The notes beneath the pieces are model-generated. The model was not told the origin of the DNA. It saw only the letters and a program-made list of their open reading frames with translations, and ran no database searches. This document shows positions 8,375-16,751 of a DNA stretch of 64,000 nt, one piece after another. Source of the DNA: Antrihabitans stalactiti (GTDB lineage: Bacteria; Actinomycetota; Actinomycetes; Mycobacteriales; Mycobacteriaceae); NCBI RefSeq assembly GCF_012932915.1, contig NZ_VCQU01000007.1, forward strand, positions 124,001 to 188,000, read 5' to 3'. A program made the position numbers and the translations under genes. Within the stretch, counting starts at the first letter, position 1; every line of letters starts with the position of its first letter.

Positions 8375-9184
8375 ATGACTCAGAAATCCGACCTGCGCGC
8401 AGATTGCGCCAATTGCTTCGCACTCTGTTGCGTCGCACCGGCTTTCACGCGATCAGCCGATTTCGCCATCGACAAGAATGCAGGAACGCCCTGCCCGAAT
8501 CTGGCCTCGGACTTCCGCTGCGGCATTCACACTCAGTTGCGGCAGAAAGGTTTTCGAGGCTGCACGGTGTACGACTGCTTCGGTGCCGGGCAGAAGGTCT
8601 CGCAGGTCAGTTATCTGGCCGTGAGCTGGAAGGACGCGCCTGATAGCGCTCGACAGATGTTCGACGTGTTCACAACGATGCGTCAGCTGCACGAATTGCT
8701 CTGGTATCTCGACGAGGCGCTGACACTTCCTGCGGCACGCACACTTCATGGCGAGATGCGGCGGCTGTTCGACGAAACCGAGCGATCGACGCGCGAGCCC
8801 GCACCCGACATTCTGGCAATCGACGTCGACGCGCGCCGCAGTGCGATCAACGCCCTGCTGTCGCAGACGAGCGAACTCGTGCGTGCAAAGTTTAGTAGCA
8901 GCAAGAACTTTCGCGGCGCTGACCTCATCGGCGCAAAACTGCGCAAGGCCGACCTGCGAGGTGCGAACCTGCGCGGCGCGTTGCTCATCGGCGCGAATCT
9001 CGCTGGTGCCGATCTACGAAACGCCGATGTGATCGGCGCCGATCTTCGCGGCGCGAACCTCGCAGGCGCCGATCTCACCGGCGTGATCTTCCTCGTCCAA
9101 GCCCAACTCGATGCGGCGACGGGTGACGCGAAAACCAGGTTGCACGACGGATTTCGTCGTCCCGAGCATTGGGGTTGTGGATAA
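8375..9184 (+). CDS. Pentapeptide-repeat protein with N-terminal Cys-rich module
   Basis: 269 residues from the ATG at 8375. The first 75 residues hold eight Cys in [25 protein letters not shown] and GCTVYDCFG, a pattern suited to metal or Fe-S binding. Residues about 170-240 are some fourteen A(D/N)LxG-type pentapeptides ([20 protein letters not shown] and so on), which fold as a right-handed quadrilateral beta-helix. The helix is short compared with MfpA/Qnr gyrase-protecting proteins and the role is unknown. The last codons overlap the first of two DnaA-box-like sequences. Confidence 0.85.
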   Translation: MTQKSDLRADCANCFALCCVAPAFTRSADFAIDKNAGTPCPNLASDFRCGIHTQLRQKGFRGCTVYDCFGAGQKVSQVSYLAVSWKDAPDSARQMFDVFTTMRQLHELLWYLDEALTLPAARTLHGEMRRLFDETERSTREPAPDILAIDVDARRSAINALLSQTSELVRAKFSSSKNFRGADLIGAKLRKADLRGANLRGALLIGANLAGADLRNADVIGADLRGANLAGADLTGVIFLVQAQLDAATGDAKTRLHDGFRRPEHWGCG

Positions 9185-9204
9185 CCGATCACGGCTGTGG
9201 ATAA
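9176..9204. promoter_or_regulatory. Pair of perfect DnaA-box sequences 20 bp apart
   Basis: TGTGGATAA occurs at 9176-9184 and again at 9196-9204, each the exact complement of the DnaA box TTATCCACA, in the same orientation and spaced 20 bp (two helical turns). The first covers the 3' end of the pentapeptide gene; the second precedes the hypothetical gene at 9245. No AT-rich unwinding region or oriC gene is nearby, so this is not an origin. It could titrate DnaA or regulate the gene at 9245. Confidence 0.5.
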
Positions 9205-9244
9205 CCAAATTCACGGTTGCGCGATTTCGGCAATGCTGACAGCC

Positions 9245-9688
9245 ATGACCAAGAACATCCCGCCCTTGCCGCCCTTCGACCCGACACCAGTAGTTCGCAA
9301 CGCCGCCGACATGCATCGGCAATGGCGGATCTTGATGGGCGAGTGGGGTTTCGCCGAACGCACGCTGTGGTTCACGTTCATCGCCCCCGACGGCGAGGTG
9401 GTGAAAGTCCTACAGCAGATCGCCCAGATCCCACTCAAGCCCGATACTCGCACCTTGGACAACGTGATCACCGCGTGCACCGAATTCCTCGCCAGTTCCG
9501 CGATCGAAGACGGCTCCGCCGCATTCTTGTTGTCGAGACCGGGAAGCGCCCAGTTCACGTCCTCGGACCGCGCGTGGGCCAGTGGCCTCGTCAAGGCTGC
9601 GAAGCGCGGCAACCTGCGCCTACAGCCGATCCACTTGGCAACCGACGACGACGTTCGGGTATTCGCGGCCGACGACCTGATCGACTAG
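9245..9688 (+). CDS. Hypothetical protein
   Basis: 147 residues from ATG 9245 (other in-frame starts at 9233 and at a GTG at 9197 inside a DnaA box). No recognised domain: MTKNIPPLPPFDPTPVVRNA, a tryptophan-rich stretch WRILMGEWGFAERTLWFTFI near 27-46, and an acidic C-terminus. No signal peptide or membrane segment. It seems soluble and globular. Two DnaA boxes lie directly upstream, and the stop overlaps the convergent MBL gene by 4 bp. Confidence 0.6.
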   Translation: MTKNIPPLPPFDPTPVVRNAADMHRQWRILMGEWGFAERTLWFTFIAPDGEVVKVLQQIAQIPLKPDTRTLDNVITACTEFLASSAIEDGSAAFLLSRPGSAQFTSSDRAWASGLVKAAKRGNLRLQPIHLATDDDVRVFAADDLID

Positions 9689-10428
9689 CGGGCCTTCGCG
9701 GCCTCGACGGCCTCGCGAATGGGTCCGACGTGCGGTGCGCCATGACCCGGAATCAAGCTGCCTGCATCGAGGGTCGCGATGACGTCCAGGGCCGAACGGG
9801 TCTCGGCTTCATCGTGATTGAAGAATCCGGGCAACAAATGCGGACCGTTGATTTTCGTCAGTGCATGACCGGTCACGAGCGCGTCACCGGTCGCGACAAC
9901 GCCGACGGCAGGCAGAAAGTATGCGGTATGGCCAGATGTGTGTCCGGGCGTGGCGACAGGTGTCGGCGCGCCGGGTAGATCGAGGGCACCCGACGTCGGA
10001 AACGGTTGCGCGTGGCCGAGAACGGGCTTCTTCGATGCCCCGCCGCGGAGAATTCGCAACGACCACGGCAGCATTCCTGGTCGCCACAGTCGCTTGATTA
10101 CGTCGAGTTCTGTTGCACCCTCGTGGAATTCGCCGTGAGCGTGCTTCGTCTCGGTATCCGACAGATATACCGGAGTGCCGTAGGTGCTGTGGAAATGGTT
10201 GACCGCACCGATGTGGTCGACGTGCGCGTGAGTCACCAGAATCGCGCGCACGTCCTCGGGCCGACCGCCGATGTCGCGGATCGATTCCTCTACCGCACCG
10301 GTATCGCCCGGATAGCCGGCATCGATCAGCGTCAGGTCCGTGCCGTCGCGAAGGAGGATCCAGTTGACGTCGGTGCCTCGAGCGCAAAACACTCCACTCG
10401 CGACCTCGGATACATCCGCCTTCGCCAT
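9685..10428 (-). CDS. MBL-fold metallo-hydrolase
   Basis: 247 residues. The signature THAHVDHIG (HxHxDH) is near residue 67, with later metal ligands in TPGHTSGHTAYF, VATGDALVTG and the C-terminal SLIPGHGAPHVG, so both zinc sites look complete. General family with hydrolase or glyoxalase-II-like activities; the substrate is unknown. It follows the SRPBCC gene by 3 bp on the same strand and is probably the third gene of the ArsR-led operon at 9685-11411. Confidence 0.85.
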   Translation of the reverse strand: MAKADVSEVASGVFCARGTDVNWILLRDGTDLTLIDAGYPGDTGAVEESIRDIGGRPEDVRAILVTHAHVDHIGAVNHFHSTYGTPVYLSDTETKHAHGEFHEGATELDVIKRLWRPGMLPWSLRILRGGASKKPVLGHAQPFPTSGALDLPGAPTPVATPGHTSGHTAYFLPAVGVVATGDALVTGHALTKINGPHLLPGFFNHDEAETRSALDVIATLDAGSLIPGHGAPHVGPIREAVEAAKAR

Positions 10429-10431
10429 CCG

Positions 10432-11070
10432 CTATCCCTCCGCTGGAGCCGCCGTGTAGGCAGCCAGAGTACGGTCCGCGGCGGCCTTCGCTGCGGCGGC
10501 GTCCTCCCCCGCTGCGATCGCGGCTGCACACCAACGGTCGTTGCTCAACGTCATGAACTCGGCGCCCGCTGCCGACATCGTCCATTCCATTCCCTCTTGC
10601 GGATCAACGGCGGCGCCGGACTCGAGATGCTTCGCGAGGCCGACGAAACTCAGATCCCAGCCGATGCCGACAGCACCGGGGCCGAACTCGGTCCAACGAT
10701 CGTCAGGAAGGGCAATGTGATCGAGTGTGAACCGCGCCTTGTCGCCCTCGGCAGTCAGTCGCAACTCGATCCACGACACCTGGCCCCCGTATTCCCAAGT
10801 GGCGCTGAAGCTTTCCGGAGGACTGCACGATTCGATCGTGCCGCCCGCATTGCCCTCGAGTTGGTAGGTCCCACCGAGCACGAGGTCACCGCTGATCGGC
10901 AGGAACCACCGAGGAATTCGTTCCGGGTTGGTGCAGGCGTCCCAGAGATCTTCGACCGAGGTGTCGTAGACCTGGCTGATCGTCACGACGCTGGCGGTAC
11001 CGGCCTCTATCGTGCGAGATCCCACTGCGCGGTCTACAGCGTTGATCTGGTGGTTGACGTCAACAAGCAT
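10432..11070 (-). CDS. SRPBCC (AHSA1-like) protein
   Basis: 212 residues from the ATG at 11070, which overlaps the ArsR stop (TGATG). The AHSA1/START-like domain spans residues 25-150 (VVTISQVYDTSVEDLWDACT, PERIPRWFLPISGDL, GQVSWIELRLTAEGDKARFT), with a C-terminal helical tail (AAAIAAGEDAAAAKAAADRT). The hydrophobic cavity of this fold binds a small molecule, perhaps sensed or protected in concert with the ArsR partner. An open frame extends upstream but lies within the ArsR gene. Confidence 0.85.
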   Translation of the reverse strand: MLVDVNHQINAVDRAVGSRTIEAGTASVVTISQVYDTSVEDLWDACTNPERIPRWFLPISGDLVLGGTYQLEGNAGGTIESCSPPESFSATWEYGGQVSWIELRLTAEGDKARFTLDHIALPDDRWTEFGPGAVGIGWDLSFVGLAKHLESGAAVDPQEGMEWTMSAAGAEFMTLSNDRWCAAAIAAGEDAAAAKAAADRTLAAYTAAPAEG

Positions 11071-11411
11071 CAGGATTCTCCCTTTAGTCGGCGCGCACGC
11101 TTCCCTCTCGCCACTTCGGTTGCGAGGGCATCGAGATGCGGGGTCCAGAAACGACGAAACTGATCGAGCCAGACATCCACGTCTCGGAGCGGATCGGAAT
11201 TCACTGCGTACAGCCGACGCGTGCCTTCTGCCCTGACTGTCGCAAAGCCGCTGTCGCGCAGCACCTTCAGATGCTGCGACACAGCCGGCTGGCTGATCGT
11301 GAAATCGTCTTGAACCACGCTGCAAATGGCACCGGCGGTCATTTCACCGTCGGCCAACGCCTCGAGAATCCGGCGCCTTACCGGATCGCCGAGTATGTCG
11401 AAAGCGTGCAC
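11070..11411 (-). CDS. ArsR-family regulator
   Basis: 113 residues, a compact winged helix (AFDILGDPVRRRILEALADG, TISQPAVSQHLKVLRDSGFA, EGTRRLYAVNSDPLRDVDVW). No CxC or other visible metal site, as in the ArsR members that pair with SRPBCC genes rather than metal transporters. It is translationally coupled to the SRPBCC gene. A perfect 12-bp palindrome lies 22 bp upstream. It likely represses its own three-gene operon. Confidence 0.88.
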   Translation of the reverse strand: MHAFDILGDPVRRRILEALADGEMTAGAICSVVQDDFTISQPAVSQHLKVLRDSGFATVRAEGTRRLYAVNSDPLRDVDVWLDQFRRFWTPHLDALATEVARGKRARRLKGES

Positions 11412-11432
11412 AATTCAGTTCTATCAGCTTGC

Positions 11433-11444
11433 ACTTATATAAGT
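11433..11444. promoter_or_regulatory. ACTTATATAAGT palindrome upstream of arsR
   Basis: A perfect 12-bp palindrome 22 bp before the ArsR ATG and just before the 3' end of the DUF6230 operon. Consistent with an ArsR operator overlapping the promoter; binding is inferred. Confidence 0.55.
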
Positions 11445-11450
11445 CAAAGG

Positions 11451-12107
11451 TTATTTAACCGGTGGACATTCCCGGTCGCCGACGAGGAAGTTCGCCTTGA
11501 GATCGGCAACGTTGGGCAAATGGATGAGCTCGGCGTCGGATACTCGCGCCGTGACCCCGCGGAGTACAGCGTTTTGAGCCTCGAGACCGAACTCGACCGG
11601 CGACGCACCAGGCGCGGTCGGCGCGCCGGGAATGGCGATATCACCAGGATTCTTGTTGATGTAGGTCATCCCCTGGGCCTGCAGATAGGTCGTCGCGTCA
11701 TAGACGTTGAGCGTGAGACCCTCGATTTCGATCTCGTTGGTCGACGGGTCGTCGTCGCCGGCTGTGAGCATCAAGGTCACGGTCTGGCCGAACAGCGTCG
11801 CCTTCTCGGTCAAACACACCGAGTTCGCATAGCCGTGGCCGATCAGGAAGGTCGCCACCCATTCGTCGTAATTTTCGCTATTGGCATTGCGAACCGGAAT
11901 GGCGCGAACAATCGCGCCGACCTGATCGGTGGTCAAACCGCTCGCGGTGAGTCCACCCGACGTCGAGGTCGCGACGTACGAAGCGGCCAGCGCCCCGCGA
12001 AACATCGTGAGACCGATTCCTGCGACAAGCGCGAACGCAAGGCCAGCGGCGATCGAGGTGCGCCCCCAACGAGTCCGGTATACGACTTCTTCGGATTCTT
12101 CGATCAT
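11451..12107 (-). CDS. DUF6230-like exported protein (last gene of the six-gene operon)
   Basis: 218 residues from ATG 12107 (ATGA overlap with the gene before). A short RTRWGR cytoplasmic start, one membrane/signal segment (TSIAAGLAFALVAGIGLTMF) ending RGALAASY, then a beta-rich extracytoplasmic domain. This TRWGR-x-hydrophobic-GALAAS layout is the DUF6230 pattern known from Streptomyces. Two Cys (C96, C213) may form a disulphide. Function unknown; it is probably anchored or secreted and acts with the membrane proteins of the same operon. Confidence 0.7.
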   Translation of the reverse strand: MIEESEEVVYRTRWGRTSIAAGLAFALVAGIGLTMFRGALAASYVATSTSGGLTASGLTTDQVGAIVRAIPVRNANSENYDEWVATFLIGHGYANSVCLTEKATLFGQTVTLMLTAGDDDPSTNEIEIEGLTLNVYDATTYLQAQGMTYINKNPGDIAIPGAPTAPGASPVEFGLEAQNAVLRGVTARVSDAELIHLPNVADLKANFLVGDRECPPVK

Positions 12108-12886
12108 CGGGTGACCCCCACGATGCCGAGCGGCGCGGTCACCGCTGGGCGTCCGGGACCGGTAGTGACTTTTGCTGTGGCGGCCGTCAGGTCCAAGTTG
12201 GCCGCTGGAAGTGAGGCTGGCAATGGCACACCGTGGTCGATGAAAACTGCCACCAGCGGCAATAGTGTGTTGATTTGCAGGCAGGGCCCGAACCCGCCTA
12301 GCGCGCTTTCCGCGGTCGGCCGGAACGTGTCGGCAACCAACGCGAGCAGTTCGTCCAACCGGCCGCCGAACACTCCTGCGTAGCCCACCGCGAGTGAATA
12401 GAACGTGTCCGCGGTAACGCACAGGGCAAGCGACTTCACATCGATCCAGAGCTCGACAGCTGTTCCTGGGTCGTCGTTCCCGACCACTGCGGCGTTGCTT
12501 TCGTCGGTGCCGTTGAAGTTTTTGATGACGAAGGCGTGGTCGGGCCGCACGCTGGAAATGGTCACATCGTCGAGCTCGATCTTGTTGACGCGCAGATACA
12601 CCGTGGTCGGCGGCGACATCGAACCGTCCGCAAGGAGAATCGGCGAGCGAGGAACAACCTTCTGAAAGCCGGCGATCCGTGCGCGGGGTGCCTGAATCTT
12701 CACCGGTGTTCCGCTCGGGATATAGCCGATGGATTCAGGCGCCGGAGGTGGCGGAAGCTCGCGGAAACCGAGTGCAGTCGCGATGTTTCCAGGGCCGTAC
12801 GCCGTCGCAGCGACGACCGAGGCGATGCCCACGATGGTCAACATTCGCATCCACAACCCGCGGGCCGAGGACATCCGATCGATCAT
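12104..12886 (-). CDS. Exported protein of the DUF6230/DUF6114 operon, no recognised domain
   Basis: 260 residues. N-terminal membrane or signal segment (MLTIVGIASVVAATAYGPGN), a Pro-rich linker (ELPPPPAPESIGYIPSG) and a beta-rich domain with two Cys (C162, C203). The pattern KIELDDVTISSVRP... resembles the repeats of the DUF6230 neighbours without the TRWGR start. Both ends overlap the flanking genes by 4 bp, so it belongs to the operon. Function unknown. Confidence 0.7.
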   Translation of the reverse strand: MIDRMSSARGLWMRMLTIVGIASVVAATAYGPGNIATALGFRELPPPPAPESIGYIPSGTPVKIQAPRARIAGFQKVVPRSPILLADGSMSPPTTVYLRVNKIELDDVTISSVRPDHAFVIKNFNGTDESNAAVVGNDDPGTAVELWIDVKSLALCVTADTFYSLAVGYAGVFGGRLDELLALVADTFRPTAESALGGFGPCLQINTLLPLVAVFIDHGVPLPASLPAANLDLTAATAKVTTGPGRPAVTAPLGIVGVTR

Positions 12887-13353
12887 GCGGACGACTCACT
12901 CGGCTTCGGGGCCCCGGCGGTGGCGTCCGCAAGTTCGTCGCTCGGTGTGCTCTCGGTCGCTTCGGCAGCCCGACGCTTACGGCGCTTCGTCGGACCCCAG
13001 CACAACACCATCGCGCTCCCGACGATGCCGAAGAACATCCCGACGAAGAGCCCGCCAAGATTCGAGATCACGAAGGACACGACCGCCAGCAACAGCCCGA
13101 TCAGCCCAGCAAAGAACCGTTGACTCGGTGCCAGCCACGCGGCGATACCGCACAGGATCAGACCGCCGCCCGACAGCCAACCACCGAAACCGGTGAGCCC
13201 GGCGGAGAACATCAACTGCAAACCAACCAGCGACAACTTGAGGATCGCCCAGCCGCCGACGATCATCCATAGTCCGCCCCAGAATGGCCGACTTCGCCGA
13301 AAGCCCCGAAACCAGTGGAGCGCCAGCCGAAGTCGCTCTCTCGCGATCAGCAA
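12883..13353 (-). CDS. DUF6114-like membrane protein
   Basis: 156 residues, probably from a TTG overlapping the end of the preceding gene. It begins with a basic amphipathic stretch and FRRSRPFWGGLWMIVGGWAI, the DUF6114 opening; four hydrophobic segments follow (about 24-42, 50-70, 78-95, 100-120), then a cytoplasmic tail KRRKRRAAEATESTPSDELA. Paralogue of the protein at 14159-14578. Probably the membrane partner of the exported DUF6230 proteins. Confidence 0.75.
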   Translation of the reverse strand: MLIARERLRLALHWFRGFRRSRPFWGGLWMIVGGWAILKLSLVGLQLMFSAGLTGFGGWLSGGGLILCGIAAWLAPSQRFFAGLIGLLLAVVSFVISNLGGLFVGMFFGIVGSAMVLCWGPTKRRKRRAAEATESTPSDELADATAGAPKPSESSA

Positions 13354-14156
13354 TTTTCCACCTCGCCCGGCTTGATGGACGCGTTGAACACCGGCGCCTC
13401 GAGGGATCCGAGAATGCTCGCGCCGAGCGCTGTGCCGCTGACATCGTTGAGGACCGCTGTTCCGTTGCCCGCATCGAAGCCGAAACCGCCCGGCTGGCCG
13501 CCGAGGTTCTGGCCGCTGACCTCCAAGTCGTCAGCGGACTTGCCGATGAAAGCGTTGGAGATCTTCACATCGTGGGCAACGAGATCGGTGACGTCGAATT
13601 GCACGTTCGCACCGGTCGCAAGCTGGTCCAGGCCTGGGGGAACGCTCAACACGACGGAGTAGGTCGCGCCCAGAATTGCCTGCTTCGCGATGATGCATAC
13701 GCCGTCGATCTGACCGTTGCCGATTGCAGCGTGCAACAACGCAGTCGGGTTCAACGAACCGTCCTCGTTCTTGACGTTGGCGGATGCCATCACGATGCCC
13801 AAACCATCTGCCGCCACGCTGTTGATATGCAAGCTGATCGGCTGGTTTGCCAGGTTGAAGTTCGCGGCGAGTGCACCATTGCCGATTGCCGCTGCCATTC
13901 CACCGATGGCCAAGAAGCTCGGCACGATGATCGACGCGCCACGGCCCCAGCGCGTACCGACCTGCGCGTCGCCGTCGGCTGCATCGAGAACGGTGCTGTT
14001 CCATGTCTTGATCGATTTCGTTGTCGTCTGGCGCGACGCTGCGACGTATTTCGACGCCGCGTCTTGCGCGCTCGACACCCATCGACGAACGAGTGGTGGC
14101 TGCGTCTCCTCGACCACCTTCGTGGACACGCCTGGGTCGGCCGTTTCGTCGATCAT
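13347..14156 (-). CDS. DUF6230-like exported protein
   Basis: 269 residues from ATG 14156, with GAGG eight bases upstream. About 75 cytoplasmic residues precede GTRWGRGASIIVPSFLAIGG and a hydrophobic segment ending NGALAANF, then a domain with AISLHINSVAADGLGI-type strands. The DUF6230 core is clear, but the N-terminal extension is longer than in its paralogue at 11451. Two Cys sit in DGVCIIAK and VENC. The stop overlaps the next gene. Confidence 0.72.
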   Translation of the reverse strand: MIDETADPGVSTKVVEETQPPLVRRWVSSAQDAASKYVAASRQTTTKSIKTWNSTVLDAADGDAQVGTRWGRGASIIVPSFLAIGGMAAAIGNGALAANFNLANQPISLHINSVAADGLGIVMASANVKNEDGSLNPTALLHAAIGNGQIDGVCIIAKQAILGATYSVVLSVPPGLDQLATGANVQFDVTDLVAHDVKISNAFIGKSADDLEVSGQNLGGQPGGFGFDAGNGTAVLNDVSGTALGASILGSLEAPVFNASIKPGEVENC

Positions 14157-14158
14157 TG

Positions 14159-14578
14159 TCAAACCCTCTCCGTAAACGATCCGCTGCCCGTTGGGGCCGT
14201 AAGCTGTTCTGCGCCTTCGTCGGTGTCGTCAGCAGGAAGCGACCAGCCGAAGGCGAGGCAGCCACCGATGATTCCCGCCATCATGCCCACGACGAATCCG
14301 CCGAGGTTCGACACCGGAAACGATATGAGCGAGATGATGACCGCCACAATTGCCGCGCCGTACCGCAGTTTCGGCCGGAACCACAGGCAGAGCCCTGTGA
14401 CGATCAGAATCAGACTGCATAGATAGCCGCCGATACCGCCGATACCGGCGTGAATGATGTCCGTAACGGGACCGAGCGGTAGCCAGCCGATGATGGCGCC
14501 GCCCGCCATGACGAACAGCCCGCCCCAAAACGGGCGGGTCCAACGAAATTCCCTGAAGCGAATCCACAATTTCTTCAT
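14159..14578 (-). CDS. DUF6114-like membrane protein
   Basis: 139 residues. It starts MKKLWIRFREFRWTRPFWGG, then four hydrophobic segments (AGGAIIGWLPLG, GGYLCSLILIVTGLCLWF, AAIVAVIISLISFPVSNLGG, FVVGMMAGIIGGCLAFGW), and ends with a short polar tail. Clearly homologous to the protein at 12883-13353. Downstream of the first DUF6230 gene by 9 bp and upstream of the second by 2 bp. Confidence 0.78.
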   Translation of the reverse strand: MKKLWIRFREFRWTRPFWGGLFVMAGGAIIGWLPLGPVTDIIHAGIGGIGGYLCSLILIVTGLCLWFRPKLRYGAAIVAVIISLISFPVSNLGGFVVGMMAGIIGGCLAFGWSLPADDTDEGAEQLTAPTGSGSFTERV

Positions 14579-14587
14579 GGCGTCACC

Positions 14588-15256
14588 TCAGTAGCATTCG
14601 TTGTGTTCGACGCCGCGACCGTGGCCAAGCTTGGGAATCCCGATACCGTTCAGCTTCGCGGTACCGGAGATCAATGCGCCCTTCGCGGTTGCCTGCAAGC
14701 CACCCATCTTGACGACGCCGGGGATGTTCAAGCCCATCGTGCCCGGGCGGCCGCCAACCTCGGAGGCGTCCACATTGATAGCACCGGGCGCCTCGATATT
14801 GCTGCCGGTCGCATCCGGATCCTTGCCGTCTTTGGTGCGGCTCTTCATCGACACACCCTTGATGAACATCTCGGCGGCGCTGGCCTTCATGTCTTCGACA
14901 ACGGTCTCACCGCTCGTGTGAATCTGCAGTGTGTTGGTGCCGATGAAGGGGAAGGTCAATACGAGCGACAGGCACATGCCGTCCTCGAGCGTGGCTTCCG
15001 GAAGGCCCGCGACAAGCACCGGTTTCGTCGCCCCGTCCTTCATCTCGATCGTCGACGGATAGGCCGTCAGGCCCTTCGCTGCGACCGCCGGACCGCCGTT
15101 CGACGACAGCTTGAAGTCTTGTCCGCTCACGGCAAGACGCAGCGGCATCACACCCTGGATCGTCATGATCGTGAGGATTCCGACGCCGAGGAGGGCAGGG
15201 AGCAGCAAGATGAAGCAGCGCCGCCACCGCGTCTTACCGCGGTCCTTCTTCTGCAT
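14588..15256 (-). CDS. DUF6230-like exported protein, first gene of the operon
   Basis: 222 residues from ATG 15256 (GGAAGG upstream); an ATG 39 bp earlier is possible but has no better ribosome site. KTRWRRCFILLLPALLGVGI is the start of DUF6230 type, with Arg in place of Gly in TRWGR; the rest is a beta-rich exported domain. Two Cys sit in DGMCLSL and the C-terminal NECY. It leads the six-gene minus-strand unit 15256-11451; no operator stands out in the 97 bp upstream. Confidence 0.7.
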   Translation of the reverse strand: MQKKDRGKTRWRRCFILLLPALLGVGILTIMTIQGVMPLRLAVSGQDFKLSSNGGPAVAAKGLTAYPSTIEMKDGATKPVLVAGLPEATLEDGMCLSLVLTFPFIGTNTLQIHTSGETVVEDMKASAAEMFIKGVSMKSRTKDGKDPDATGSNIEAPGAINVDASEVGGRPGTMGLNIPGVVKMGGLQATAKGALISGTAKLNGIGIPKLGHGRGVEHNECY

Positions 15257-15353
15257 TCCCCGGCCTTCCGCTAGCCATAGATTTGCGGTCAACATACCGT
15301 GGGGATCAGCTGCGACGACGCAGATTGCCGAGAATTCGGGTTACGTCATCCGC

Positions 15354-16154
15354 TCAGCCGATAGTCCGAGCGACCCACTTGGGGATTTCCTTCGCCTTTC
15401 CTGCAGCGCGCGCGATCTTGTGGTTGCGGCCAAGTAGCAGGCGGAGCTGCAGCTCGCTCTCGGTCCAGAAGGCCGACCGCGGCGACGACGTCCACGTCTC
15501 GTGGAACAGCTTTTTCGTCGCTGCAACGGAATCCGGTGAGCGAGTGGCAATCTCAGCAGCGAGGACCTTCGCGGCGGCAAGCGGATCCGGACCGACCTCG
15601 GTGACCAACCCCAGCTCTTTCGCGCGATTGCCGTCGAATATCTCAGCGGTCATCGTCAACCGCTTGGCGACATCCATGCCGACCAACTCGCGCAGCGTGA
15701 CCGATCCGGTCATGTCGGGAATCAGGCCCCACTTGGCCTCCATCACCGAGAACTGGCAGTCGGCGGTGGTGAAGCGGAAGTCGGCAGCGAGGGCGAGCTG
15801 AAAACCGCCGCCGAAGCAATAGCCGTGGGTCACGGCGAACACCGGAACTGGCATCTCGCGCCAGGCCCAGCACGCCTTTTGATACAGGTTCGTGGTTTGC
15901 ACCGGCAGCTTGGCGAACCCCTTCACCTGACCGACCTGGTCTTTCGACACCGCCGCGAAATCCAGGCCGCTGCAGAACGCGGGACCGTCACCGCGAAGGA
16001 TCACCGCCCGGACCGAAGTGTCCTTGGCGATCTCGCCGGGGACCGAGGCGAGCTCCTTGAACATCGGCAGATCGAGAGCGTTCATCTTGTCTGCGCGGTT
16101 GAGGGTTGCGTAAGCGATTCCGTCGACTGTCTCGACGGTGATGCGATCCGACAT
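15354..16154 (-). CDS. Crotonase-fold (enoyl-CoA hydratase/isomerase) protein
   Basis: 266 residues. ADKMNALDLPMF, an oxyanion-hole segment PAFCSGLDFAAV and HGYCFGGGFQLALAADFRF are standard. The second acidic catalytic position looks occupied in MEAKWGLIPDMTGSVTL (Glu and Asp, as in isomerase-like members). It acts on a CoA thioester in beta-oxidation or a related route; substrate unknown. It is followed upstream on the same strand by an XRE-cupin regulator 36 bp away, with which it may be cotranscribed. Confidence 0.88.
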   Translation of the reverse strand: MSDRITVETVDGIAYATLNRADKMNALDLPMFKELASVPGEIAKDTSVRAVILRGDGPAFCSGLDFAAVSKDQVGQVKGFAKLPVQTTNLYQKACWAWREMPVPVFAVTHGYCFGGGFQLALAADFRFTTADCQFSVMEAKWGLIPDMTGSVTLRELVGMDVAKRLTMTAEIFDGNRAKELGLVTEVGPDPLAAAKVLAAEIATRSPDSVAATKKLFHETWTSSPRSAFWTESELQLRLLLGRNHKIARAAGKAKEIPKWVARTIG

Positions 16155-16190
16155 CGCGCCACAATATCCGACCGAAGATCGGGCTAGCGG

Positions 16191-16751
16191 TCAGGAATGC
16201 TCGGAGATCAACACCGCAACGGTGTCGCGCTTCAAGGCCTTGAAGACGTGGGCTTCGTCGCCGGGATAGGCAATGTAATCGCCTGGCCGAAGCTCGATCG
16301 GCTCGTCTGCGAGGCCGATCAGTGCCGCGCCGTGACTGATGACGACATGCTCGACGACCCCCGGCGTGTGCGGATCCGACAGGCGCGGCTCGCCGGGCTG
16401 CGCGGTGATCAGATAGATGTCGCGTCTGGCGTTCGGCGGGCACGACGCGAGCAAGGTCGCGACGTAGTCTGCGCGGTCGGACGCGATCGATGGGCCCTCC
16501 CCCGCACGAATGACCTGAACGTTCGGTCGCGGGGGCTCGACCAGCCGTGCGAACGGCACATCGAGCGTCACGCTCAACGCCCACAGGGTCTCGACGCTGG
16601 GGTTGCCTGCGCCCGATTCCAGTTGCGAGAGAGTTGATTTGGCAATACCGGCCCGCCGTGCGACTTCGGCGAGCGAGAGTCCGGCACGACGGCGTTCGCG
16701 CTGCAACGACTGCGCGATCACGTCGAGCGGGGCACCCTTGGATTCGACCAT
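16191..16751 (-). CDS. XRE-family regulator with C-terminal cupin
   Basis: 186 residues. HTH at 11-65 (GLSLAEVARRAGIAKSTLSQ, LESGAGNPSVETLWALS), cupin at 105-180 (VVEHVVISHGAALIGLADEP, IELRPGDYIAYPGDEAHVFK). This PuuR/SutR-like architecture senses a small metabolite through the cupin. It precedes the crotonase gene on the same strand and could regulate it and itself. No clear operator was seen upstream. Confidence 0.85.
   Translation of the reverse strand: MVESKGAPLDVIAQSLQRERRRAGLSLAEVARRAGIAKSTLSQLESGAGNPSVETLWALSVTLDVPFARLVEPPRPNVQVIRAGEGPSIASDRADYVATLLASCPPNARRDIYLITAQPGEPRLSDPHTPGVVEHVVISHGAALIGLADEPIELRPGDYIAYPGDEAHVFKALKRDTVAVLISEHS

Noticed and set aside
9176-9204. Chromosomal origin
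   Set aside because: Only two DnaA boxes, no AT-rich unwinding stretch, and none of dnaA, dnaN, recF or gyrB nearby.
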